Position numbers and translations under genes: made by a program
Notes under the pieces: model-generated
Database searches by the model: none
The model's input: the letters and a program-made list of their open reading frames with translations, nothing else
What the model was told of the DNA's origin: nothing
Part shown: positions 1 through 5,488 of the stretch, in pieces
Layout: the number at the start of each line of letters is the position of its first letter
Position numbering within the stretch: position 1 is the first letter of the stretch
Assembly: GCA_029932755.1 (NCBI GenBank)
Contig: JAOZPK010000127.1
Span: forward strand, 1 to 5,516
Length of the DNA stretch: 5,516 bases
Reading direction: 5' to 3'
Origin: Candidatus Cloacimonadota bacterium
Lineage (GTDB): Bacteria > Cloacimonadota > Cloacimonadia > Cloacimonadales > TCS61

Positions 1-334
1 TAAATTCTTCTATCGGAACAATTACATCACCTTCCAGCATATTAGCGATCCAAGCCTCATAGGCTTGTGCAACGTCAGGTTGATTTCCGGTTTGAAGAGA
101 AGCCATCAGTTTTTGTGAGAGAGCTGTGTAGTTTCCCATATTTACAGACTTCACATGAATATTTGGGTGTGTATCGTTAAACTTCTGAACAAGTTCTTCC
201 AGCGCATCACCGAGAGGTCCACCCATTGCTTGCCAAAACAGGATCTCGGTAACTTCACTATTTACTACTTCCTTCTTTCCGCAACCTAATATTATCATGC
301 TTATTAAAATAATGAATATAGCTACTTTCTTCAT
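1..334 (-). CDS. UgpB-like ABC transporter solute-binding lipoprotein (N-terminal part, truncated by window edge)
   Basis: The first 111 residues are visible; the rest lies outside the window, so no stop is seen. The N-terminus is a lipoprotein signal: KK, a hydrophobic stretch, then ILGC with the lipidated cysteine at residue 18, followed by a charged, flexible KKEVVNSEV segment. The mature part begins with ILFWQAMGGPLGD (31-43), then a helix ending in KFNDTHPNIHV, a GNYTALSQKLMASLQTG stretch and QPDVAQAYEAW (85-95). These match in order the opening of family 1 extracellular binding proteins, closest in feel to E. coli UgpB (FW...G...FN...GNY...QVYE). Known role of the family: capture of a sugar or glycerol-3-phosphate type ligand outside the inner membrane for delivery to an ABC permease. 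The ligand cannot be read from this fragment. The start is fixed by an AAGGAG six bases upstream. Permease genes would be expected further along the minus strand, off the left edge. Confidence 0.87.
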   Translation of the reverse strand, partial: MKKVAIFIILISMIILGCGKKEVVNSEVTEILFWQAMGGPLGDALEELVQKFNDTHPNIHVKSVNMGNYTALSQKLMASLQTGNQPDVAQAYEAWIANMLEGDVIVPIEEF

Positions 335-340
335 TTAATG

Positions 341-346
341 CTCCTT
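341..346 (-). promoter_or_regulatory. Shine-Dalgarno site of the solute-binding protein gene
   Basis: Read on the minus strand this is AAGGAG, six bases (CATTAA) before the ATG at 334. It is a strong consensus site. It confirms that ATG as the start and places the lipoprotein signal directly at the N-terminus. Confidence 0.8.
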
Positions 347-360
347 AAAGAATTTTTGGC

Positions 361-388
361 AAATTAAAATGTGATATTCCTAAGTCAA
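361..388 (-). promoter_or_regulatory. Weak promoter candidate for the solute-binding protein gene
   Basis: On the minus strand, TTGACT (383-388) resembles a -35 box, and TAATTT (361-366) sits 16 bases downstream as a poor -10. A second TTGACC lies 22 bases further upstream (405-410), with TATATT following it too closely (12 bases) for a standard promoter. The -10 match is only 3 of 6, and sigma-factor preferences in this lineage are uncertain, so this is a suggestion only. Confidence 0.22.
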
Positions 389-411
389 TATAATTTTGAA
401 GTTAGGTCAAT

Positions 412-433
412 CATCATTTTAATATATATGATG
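412..433. promoter_or_regulatory. Inverted repeat, possible operator (left)
   Basis: CATCAT (412-417) and ATGATG (428-433) form a perfect 6-bp inverted repeat around a 10-base AT-rich centre. It lies in the middle of the divergent intergenic region, just upstream of the promoter-like elements of the solute-binding protein gene. The size and position suit a dimeric regulator's operator, but 6-bp arms can arise by chance in AT-rich DNA. Confidence 0.25.
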
Positions 434-435
434 CA

Positions 436-458
436 GGTTCATTCTTGCAGATTGAACC
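436..458. promoter_or_regulatory. Inverted repeat, possible operator (right)
   Basis: GGTTCA (436-441) and TGAACC (453-458) form a perfect 6-bp inverted repeat, 11 bases apart, two bases beyond the previous one. Overlapping it is a direct repeat TGCAGGTT (432-439) / TGCAGATT (446-453) with a 14-base period. The arms contain G and C within a very AT-rich stretch, which makes them stand out. The arrangement suggests a regulator site shared by the two divergent genes, but no regulator gene is in view. Confidence 0.3.
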
Positions 459-505
459 GAAATATTTTGGATGCATCAAAATGATACGTCCGGCACATTT
501 TTTTA

Positions 506-533
506 TTTACATTATCTGATTCATTTTGATAAA
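506..533 (+). promoter_or_regulatory. Promoter candidate for the flavin reductase-like gene
   Basis: TTTACA (506-511, 5 of 6 to the sigma-70 -35 box) is followed after 16 bases by GATAAA (528-533, 4 of 6 to the -10 box). This would start transcription near 540, giving a leader of about 27 bases before the ATG at 567. Position and spacing are sensible; the call rests on consensus matching alone. Confidence 0.38.
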
Positions 534-556
534 TAGATTTCAGTAAATTTGGAATC

Positions 557-560
557 GAGG
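557..560 (+). promoter_or_regulatory. Shine-Dalgarno site deciding the flavin reductase start
   Basis: GAGG lies six bases before the ATG at 567. The open frame extends back to a TTG at 549, but that codon has no ribosome site at a proper distance and would put MESRIF in front of the domain. The ATG at 567 is therefore the better start. Confidence 0.65.
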
Positions 561-566
561 ATTTTT

Positions 567-1046
567 ATGAAAAGAGAAGAATTTTCAAAAGTGAGTAGTG
601 CAACAAAACACCCTGCCAGAGTTGCTCTGGCAATTGTGAAAGATAAAAATGATAAATATAATATGATCACACTAGAATGGTTTATGAAAACATCTATTGA
701 ACCACCCATGTTTGCTATCTCTATTGGGCATACACGTTATTCTCATGAGTGTTTACAGAATTTCAGATTTTTCAATTTATGTCTTCCTGCTAAAGAAATG
801 AAAGAAGTTTCTATGATATGTGGTACAAAATCTGGCAGAGATATTGATAAATTTGAAGTAACCGGTGTTGAATGGTCTGCCGGCAGGCTTGCCAAGCTAC
901 CAATTCTAAAAGATGCTAGAGCTAATTTCGAATGTAAAGTAATAACTCAAGTAAGAAGTGGTGATCATACAATTTTTGTGGGTGAAGTTAAGCATAGCTG
1001 GCTAAATGTAGAGAAAGAAGTAATTACGGTAAGAGATTTGGCTTGA
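567..1046 (+). CDS. Flavin reductase-like, FMN-binding split-barrel protein
   Basis: A 159-residue protein, the usual size for a stand-alone flavin reductase-like (flavoredoxin-type) domain. The family signatures appear in order: an early strand with NMITLEWFM (32-40), then PPMFAISIGHTRYSHECL (47-63), which in the family contacts the flavin, then LCLPAKEM (71-78), CGTKSGRDIDKF (85-96) and the closing strand GDHTIFVGEVKHS (132-144). Family members bind FMN as dimers and either reduce flavin with NAD(P)H or pass electrons between partners in the cytoplasm; the exact donor and acceptor cannot be read here. There is no signal peptide or membrane segment. It is divergent from the solute-binding gene and is followed closely by the unrecognised 206-aa gene on the same strand, possibly in one transcript. 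It could equally be an orphan general redox protein. Confidence 0.88.
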   Translation: MKREEFSKVSSATKHPARVALAIVKDKNDKYNMITLEWFMKTSIEPPMFAISIGHTRYSHECLQNFRFFNLCLPAKEMKEVSMICGTKSGRDIDKFEVTGVEWSAGRLAKLPILKDARANFECKVITQVRSGDHTIFVGEVKHSWLNVEKEVITVRDLA

Positions 1047-1091
1047 ATGCACTATTATAGAGGAAAATTAATGAGCAATAAGTTAAGATAA
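1047..1091 (+). CDS. Possible tiny ORF (14 codons) between two genes
   Basis: Directly after the TGA of the flavin reductase-like gene an ATG opens a 14-codon frame (MHYYRGKLMSNKLR) ending in TAA at 1089-1091, two bases before the ATG at 1094. Its internal ATG at 1071 has a purine-rich AGAGGA (1059-1064) six bases upstream, the best ribosome site in this gap. The ATG at 1094 has no clear one of its own. A ribosome loading at 1071 would translate MSNKLR, stop at 1091 and could restart at 1094, so this may be a coupling leader and not a functional peptide. It may also be chance, or mark a small frame error at the start of the downstream gene. Confidence 0.25.
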   Translation: MHYYRGKLMSNKLR

Positions 1092-1093
1092 TT

Positions 1094-1714
1094 ATGCAAA
1101 AAATTACTGAAGAATTGAAAAGAATAAAAGACTTACAAAGTCAGATTGGTTATGATTTCTTCATTTATGAAAGCAAATATAAAGAAGAAATGGAAATGTT
1201 AATTGTTTGCTATCATTCTAATTTGTTAAAACTATCTGGATTACCATATCCAATTTATGCAGAGAAAAGAAATAACCAAAATCTTCCAGATTTTAACACT
1301 TATGATATTGAAGGTAAACTATTAAATCTTATTGAAGTTACTGAATGTTTAAAACCAAATAGGAAACGTCATCAAGAATATATGAATAATGAGAGCAGGG
1401 GAGAATTCGAATATAATCACGATAATCTCGAGAGTTTGTTAGATAGGCTGAATAAGAAGTTTTTATCGCAATATTTAAATACTGACTTAGTAATTTACAT
1501 TAATATAAATATTCATGATATTTCAAGTTTAGGATTTTGGCATAGAATCATATTAAATATTGTACAAACGTGGATATCAGAAGAAAAGTTAGATTTAAAT
1601 AAATGCTCTTTTGATAATGTGTTTGTTATAGATTCCAATGGTAAACGTTTATTAAAAATCTTCCCTGAATTTGATTTAATATACACTCCTAAATCTATCG
1701 AATGGAGTTTCTAA
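1094..1714 (+). CDS. Unrecognised 206-aa protein; possible divergent PD-(D/E)XK-type nuclease fold
   Basis: I do not recognise this family with confidence. The protein is cytoplasmic-looking: no signal peptide, no membrane span, a charged helical N-terminus (EELKRIKDLQSQIG). The notable stretch is LPDF (64-67), then a turn with DIEGK, then NLIEVTECLKPNRKRHQEY (78-96). An acidic residue before a hairpin followed by I-E-V-T-E resembles the D...ExK core of PD-(D/E)XK enzymes with Thr83 where Lys is expected, as in some uncharacterised proteins carrying PDF...IEVTE. Later strands DLVIYININI (131-140) and FDNVFVIDSNGKRLL (173-187) would complete an alpha/beta fold. The fold and activity are inference. 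The gene looks more AT-rich than its neighbours, has a weak ribosome site and follows the flavin reductase-like gene by 47 bases, so it may be a transferred cargo gene. The start could also lie near 1071 if there is a frame error. Confidence 0.7.
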   Translation: MQKITEELKRIKDLQSQIGYDFFIYESKYKEEMEMLIVCYHSNLLKLSGLPYPIYAEKRNNQNLPDFNTYDIEGKLLNLIEVTECLKPNRKRHQEYMNNESRGEFEYNHDNLESLLDRLNKKFLSQYLNTDLVIYININIHDISSLGFWHRIILNIVQTWISEEKLDLNKCSFDNVFVIDSNGKRLLKIFPEFDLIYTPKSIEWSF

Positions 1715-1739
1715 AAAACCTTGCAAAGATAGAACAATT

Positions 1740-1759
1740 AAGAAGTTCGAAAACCTCTT
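1740..1759 (-). terminator. Hairpin with UUCG loop, terminator candidate in convergent region
   Basis: On the minus strand AAGAGGTT and AACTTCTT form an 8-bp stem (one G-U pair) around a TTCG loop, followed by a T-rich stretch (AATTGTTCT). It lies about 100 bases past the peptidase stop. Read on the plus strand the same stem has an A-C mismatch and no T-run, so it would serve the minus-strand gene better. There is no classic uninterrupted U tract. Confidence 0.33.
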
Positions 1760-1768
1760 GAGCATACC

Positions 1769-1784
1769 CGTTCAGGAGTGAACG
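1769..1784. terminator. Small perfect hairpin in the convergent region
   Basis: CGTTCA (1769-1774) and TGAACG (1779-1784) form a perfect 6-bp stem around GGAG. It sits between the 3' ends of two converging genes and overlaps the start of the 35-bp direct repeat. No T-run follows on either strand, so it may be an RNA-end stabiliser or attenuating structure rather than a true intrinsic terminator. Confidence 0.25.
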
Positions 1785-1810
1785 TGCTACACTACTTTAA
1801 CAACAAACAC
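1776..1810. repeat. 35-bp imperfect direct repeat, outer copy (duplicated 3' end of the peptidase gene)
   Basis: This matches 1842-1876 at 30 of 35 positions without gaps, and all five differences are transitions. Read on the minus strand it contains TGT TTG TTG TTA AAG TAG (1792-1809), the same Cys-Leu-Leu-Leu-Lys-stop that ends the peptidase gene, but a TAA lies two codons upstream, so nothing longer is encoded. It looks like a decayed second copy of a gene end: a remnant of a paralogous secreted protein, or a local tandem duplication. Confidence 0.6.
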
Positions 1811-1822
1811 ATTTAAGATTTA

Positions 1823-1843
1823 TCAGCCAGACTTATAGGCTGA
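1823..1843 (-). terminator. Stem-loop just past the peptidase stop codon
   Basis: TCAGCC (1823-1828) and GGCTGA (1838-1843) pair perfectly around a 9-base loop, starting 15 bases beyond the stop codon of the minus-strand peptidase gene. On that strand it is followed by TAAATCTTAAA, a poor U tract. Its position suits a terminator or 3'-end stabiliser of the peptidase mRNA. Confidence 0.35.
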
Positions 1844-1876
1844 GTGAATATGCTATGCTACTTTAACAATAAACAC
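1842..1876. repeat. 35-bp imperfect direct repeat, inner copy (spans peptidase stop codon)
   Basis: This is the in-gene partner of the repeat at 1776-1810, exactly 66 bases away (22 codons, so the same frame). It covers the last five codons and stop of the peptidase gene plus 16 bases of downstream flank. The match therefore extends past the stop codon, which argues for DNA duplication and against mere similarity of sorting-domain tails. Confidence 0.6.
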
Positions 1877-4800
1877 TTCTTTGAAGAGATAACCTTTTTA
1901 TCTACATTTAATTGATAGAAATATATTCCAGAAGCAACTGGCTGGTTATTTTGGTCTGTACCGTTCCAGACCACTTTATTAATTCCTAATTTTAAATTTC
2001 CAATTTCAAATTGTTTTATCTTTTGTCCTTTGATATTATAAATATTGATAGTCACAAAATCGGAATTTTGTGTTACAGAAAAGTTAATCGTTGTTTCAGG
2101 ATTGAACGGATTTGGGTAATTACCAATAAGCTTAGATACATTTGGTAAAAATTCTTCGTTAATTGCAACTTCAGCTGAAATTGGTGGAAAAATTATATAA
2201 TCTATCCAGGCACAATCGTCGCCACCGGTAACAGCGCCATCTTTATCATATTCCCATTTAAATGTGTGATAACCGGCATTTACTGTATAACTTGATTCAC
2301 TCCAGTCAATATCACCAGCCCATTCATCCTGTTGATTACCATCGATAAAGAATCTTAAATAGTCGTAATTTGCTTCGGTTGATACTTTCTTCCAGAAACT
2401 TATCTCCCCGTTTGAAGACACTTCTAATTCCACAAAAAGACTTGTTGTACTGTTATGCCCGATACTTCCTGTCTTAGCAGAATAAACTCCTTCATGAGAT
2501 TCATCGTCAATTGTCCAATTTGCATTCCCACCTTGTTGCCATTCAAATGTAAAGAAATCTCCACTCTCAAAATCTTCAATTGAAAGTCCGACAACTAAGG
2601 AAAAATCTTCTGTGAAACTGAATTCATTATCCGCAGTAATCTCTAAATTGAATTCAATAATATCACCTGGTTGTGCATCTTCACTAACATCCACAGAACA
2701 AATCACAATAGTAGCCGATCCTTCTGCATTTAGAGAATCTATAAGAACCGGTAAATTTGTAATTGTAACATCAGGATTAGTAGAAGTGATGGAAGGGATC
2801 AAGTTATACAGATCTGCCCCACCGAGATTGTGTATTTCAACTGCAAGTTCAGCAGTTTCTCCCGGATCAAGAACAATGTTGTCACCGCCAATTACTTCAA
2901 CACTTATCAATTCTAAAACAGCTGCATATCCTACCAGAAAAATCTGCGAATCCCAATCACCTTCATCAGAAGTTATTGCAATATTTATTTCAATTGAATG
3001 CTCATTTGGAATATTATTATCAACATCAAAATCGAAGGCATCAACAAGATTGACCGTTCCGCCACTTGAAATGGTTCCAGCATTTTCTGTATTATCATTA
3101 ATCACAATATAATTATCGGAGGAAGATATTTCTACAAACACATTATGGATATCCCCGATATTCCCAATCTCTTCAAGTGTTAAACTCAATAGAGTATTCT
3201 CACCAAACTCTACTACGTTATCATTCCCTGAAATCACTGAATGACCGGAAACAGTAACAAAATAACCTGCAGGAACAACCTGCAGTTGATGCATTTCTAT
3301 TGGACGATTATATCCACTTAAATATAATTCTGCATCACCCTGAATAACAGAACCTGCATCAAATGTTATCATAGCATTGCCTGAAGCATTTGTTGCAGTA
3401 GTTCCTATCAATTCACCATTTTGCAAAATTGTACATTGCATATTTTCAATTGGATTTCCATTATTTTGTAACTGAACAGTGAAATTAGAAGAGCCCAAAG
3501 GAATCACAGTTGAATATGTTGCAACTATCTCAATTGGTTCATCTGTCCAAATGGGAAGTGCACTCCCGCCCAGTACATTACAGTCGTAAAAACACCAGCG
3601 GATTGCACCCTCTTCCCACTGCCCAGGTGCTGTTACCCATGGAGCTGTTGCAGTTTTGGATTCCATGTGTGCACGACCGATTCGATGATATTTATCTGTA
3701 TAAAGAGCATCTGTAAATTCTCGATGTAGATGGGCGGATGGACCTTCGGTTTGACCTTCGTTAAACCAGCCGTAACGGGAATTTCCTACAAAAGCTACCA
3801 AGAAATTCTCTATGTTTATCATTCTCTCACCTATACAATCGTTATGATCAAAAGAACCGCAAATACAACCATGAGTATATACAAAAGTATAGTTATGATC
3901 AACACCATTCACCAAATTAAAGTTGGAATTTGTAATGTCAGGATTATTCAATCTCATAGCATATTCTGCATTTGCATGTCCTACATGGTGAATGAACGAA
4001 TGCCCTTCATTAATTTCAGCTATTAATTGTGAACCAGACCAGTATCCTACATCTCTATCATACAATGTTGTTATATTGTGATCTTCAGGAATTCCTGTGG
4101 TTTCATATCCATTTGCATTCCAATTTCCAATTAAGAGATCCAGATAATCTGCACCCCAGGTTTGCGGGTTATTGTACAGTTCTTCACCTGCCATTAGCGG
4201 ATCACGAAGTTCACTTAAAACCGGCTGTGTTTGATAGGAAATTGTTTTGTTCAACATATTATTAAGATCAGTTGTACTGCTAAATGAAAACCTGGCAACT
4301 GCAACTTCAGGTAAAAGGTCATCTTCACCGATCTCGCCCCATCTATTATCTCCATCATCATTCCAATTTCCATCTAAAGCAGAATAATATAGATCGGAAG
4401 GGATATTATCATCTTCATAAACAGAAGAAGATTGAACCGTGCAATAGAATCCACGGTAAGGAATGTGTTCCACATCACCGGCAAGTAAAACATATTCGAT
4501 CTCATGATCTTGATATTCCTGGATTATATAATTCCTGATCTTCTCCGGTTGATCCTGACCAGGCATTGTAGAATAAATATCTTCAACAGCCATAACTTCC
4601 GAGATCATTCCCTGCTTAAGATAGACTTCACACATTTCATCAAAATCATCCTCAAATTGGGATGGGGTTATAATAAGCAACTGATATTCACCTTCGCGAG
4701 ATTGAATAATTGGATAGCGACTTATCAATCCTGAGTTCTGGGCAATTAGATTAACTCTCGATAACACTTTTTCATTTGAATGTAAATTTTCCAATGCATT

Positions 4801-5325
4801 TTGTGCTTTCTTATCTGTTTTTGTATGAATTATAATTTTCACTTCTTCATAATAAGAAAGTGTTCCCTCGGCAGGGATATACATTACAGGCGTGAATGTA
4901 TTGAGTGCAAATGAATAACCGTGCAAAAACTGTGTTATCAATTCACCGTTTTGTTTTTGAGGATAAATTTCTAAAGAATTGTAAAGTATGTTGTCTTTTA
5001 CAAATTCATTCGATCTTGGCATTGAAACTGGTCTTACCTGCTGTTTGGGATACAAAAGGTAAGTACCGGGAATTCGTTTTTCGTTACTTCCAATTATCTC
5101 AATTGATTCTGCAATCTCTCCGGGAGGAAGTATTAGTGAAACTGAAATATATGGAAGAACCGGTTCACCAATCATTGCTTCTTGTTGTGCATTTTCAAAT
5201 TCAATTGTTTGATAGCCAAACATTTCAGAAATTATGTAATTACCAAAATGATAAGTTTTTTCAATTATGCTGGCATTTAAATAAATTGCTGAAATAATAA
5301 ATAAAATGATAAGTATTTTTTTCAT
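1858..5325 (-). CDS. Secreted C25 (gingipain-type) cysteine peptidase with adhesin-like modules and C-terminal sorting domain
   Basis: An 1155-residue protein. Residues 1-19 are a signal peptide (KK, then a hydrophobic run ending in LNAS). Residues 20-210 look like the propeptide (GEPVLPY; LPPGE). The peptidase C25 domain spans about 213-595: YQLLIITPSQFED, EYVLLAGDVEHIPYRGF (277-293), LPEVAVARFSFSS (338-350), HHVGHANAEYAM (446-457) and THGCICGSFD (484-493). By alignment with gingipain R (TGHGS...CVNGDF) the catalytic residues should be His450 and Cys487. Two Cys residues (487, 489) flank Ile488. The end of the domain reads VLGGSAL where GDPAL is usual. Next come an Ig-like module (about 596-690), two CARDB-like repeats (about 690-805 and 805-915, sharing GxDNxV...GE), a jelly-roll or cleaved-adhesin-like module (917-1047, FESGDF...NANW...SFWKKVS...CAWIDYI) and a FlgD-like/type IX-style sorting domain (1065-1155, GNYPNPFNPETTI...ASGIYFYQL). 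Expected role: protein breakdown at the cell surface or outside the cell. It is transcribed alone, convergent with the 206-aa gene. Confidence 0.93.
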   Translation of the reverse strand: MKKILIILFIISAIYLNASIIEKTYHFGNYIISEMFGYQTIEFENAQQEAMIGEPVLPYISVSLILPPGEIAESIEIIGSNEKRIPGTYLLYPKQQVRPVSMPRSNEFVKDNILYNSLEIYPQKQNGELITQFLHGYSFALNTFTPVMYIPAEGTLSYYEEVKIIIHTKTDKKAQNALENLHSNEKVLSRVNLIAQNSGLISRYPIIQSREGEYQLLIITPSQFEDDFDEMCEVYLKQGMISEVMAVEDIYSTMPGQDQPEKIRNYIIQEYQDHEIEYVLLAGDVEHIPYRGFYCTVQSSSVYEDDNIPSDLYYSALDGNWNDDGDNRWGEIGEDDLLPEVAVARFSFSSTTDLNNMLNKTISYQTQPVLSELRDPLMAGEELYNNPQTWGADYLDLLIGNWNANGYETTGIPEDHNITTLYDRDVGYWSGSQLIAEINEGHSFIHHVGHANAEYAMRLNNPDITNSNFNLVNGVDHNYTFVYTHGCICGSFDHNDCIGERMINIENFLVAFVGNSRYGWFNEGQTEGPSAHLHREFTDALYTDKYHRIGRAHMESKTATAPWVTAPGQWEEGAIRWCFYDCNVLGGSALPIWTDEPIEIVATYSTVIPLGSSNFTVQLQNNGNPIENMQCTILQNGELIGTTATNASGNAMITFDAGSVIQGDAELYLSGYNRPIEMHQLQVVPAGYFVTVSGHSVISGNDNVVEFGENTLLSLTLEEIGNIGDIHNVFVEISSSDNYIVINDNTENAGTISSGGTVNLVDAFDFDVDNNIPNEHSIEINIAITSDEGDWDSQIFLVGYAAVLELISVEVIGGDNIVLDPGETAELAVEIHNLGGADLYNLIPSITSTNPDVTITNLPVLIDSLNAEGSATIVICSVDVSEDAQPGDIIEFNLEITADNEFSFTEDFSLVVGLSIEDFESGDFFTFEWQQGGNANWTIDDESHEGVYSAKTGSIGHNSTTSLFVELEVSSNGEISFWKKVSTEANYDYLRFFIDGNQQDEWAGDIDWSESSYTVNAGYHTFKWEYDKDGAVTGGDDCAWIDYIIFPPISAEVAINEEFLPNVSKLIGNYPNPFNPETTINFSVTQNSDFVTINIYNIKGQKIKQFEIGNLKLGINKVVWNGTDQNNQPVASGIYFYQLNVDKKVISSKKCLLLK

Positions 5326-5332
5326 ATTATAA

Positions 5333-5338
5333 TCCTTT
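5333..5338 (-). promoter_or_regulatory. Shine-Dalgarno site of the peptidase gene
   Basis: On the minus strand this is AAAGGA, seven bases before the ATG at 5325. It supports that start, which gives a well-formed signal peptide with MKK at its very beginning. Confidence 0.7.
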
Positions 5339-5353
5339 ACTTTTTTATTTATA

Positions 5354-5359
5354 ATTATA
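5354..5359 (-). promoter_or_regulatory. -10 box candidate of the peptidase gene
   Basis: A perfect TATAAT on the minus strand, 28 bases before the start codon. No good -35 box stands 16-18 bases upstream (ACTATT is the nearest), though the region is AT-rich. TATAAT-like words are common in such DNA (another overlaps the ribosome-site spacer), so the call is tentative. Confidence 0.33.
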
Positions 5360-5477
5360 ACGCAAATTTTGAGCCAAATAGTTTAAAAAATAGTCATTAT
5401 CATTACAAGTAATCAGGTTCGTAATTATGTTATTTAATTAACATTCCGAAAGTTAAGAAATTATAAAAATCTAATAA

Positions 5478-5488
5478 CCTTCGAAAGG
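5478..5488 (-). terminator. Small hairpin followed by T-run, possible terminator of an upstream gene
   Basis: On the minus strand CCTT-TCG-AAGG forms a 4-bp stem, followed nine bases later by ATTTTTATA. It lies just after a possible stop codon at 5497-5499, whose frame to the window edge reads QVGFK. That could be the tail of a gene entering from the right on the same strand. The stem is short and only five codons are visible, so both parts are weak. Confidence 0.2.

Noticed and set aside
549..566. TTG start giving six extra residues to the flavin reductase-like protein
   Set aside because: The ATG at 567 has GAGG at the right distance and gives the usual domain length; the TTG has no suitable site.
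521..709. 62-codon minus-strand frame with a hydrophobic stretch
   Set aside because: It is antisense to the 5' part of the flavin reductase-like gene and its promoter. The apparent membrane segment is a by-product of the opposite strand.
1776..1876. CRISPR-like or attachment-site reading of the two 35-bp copies
   Set aside because: There are only two imperfect copies, one inside a coding sequence, with a single 31-base spacer and no cas or integrase gene. A duplicated gene end explains them better.
2612..3112. 166-codon open frame on the plus strand, opposite the peptidase gene
   Set aside because: It lies wholly antisense to the CARDB-like region, has no ribosome site, and its Ser/Ile/Thr-rich product looks like the shadow of beta-strand coding sequence.
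3510..5297. Several 68-130 codon plus-strand frames opposite the peptidase gene
   Set aside because: All are antisense to strongly conserved coding sequence, overlap or abut one another, and show no domain or ribosome site.
5354..5465. Short palindromes such as ATTAC-AA-GTAAT upstream of the peptidase gene
   Set aside because: Short arms in very AT-rich DNA are expected by chance and nothing else supports an operator there.
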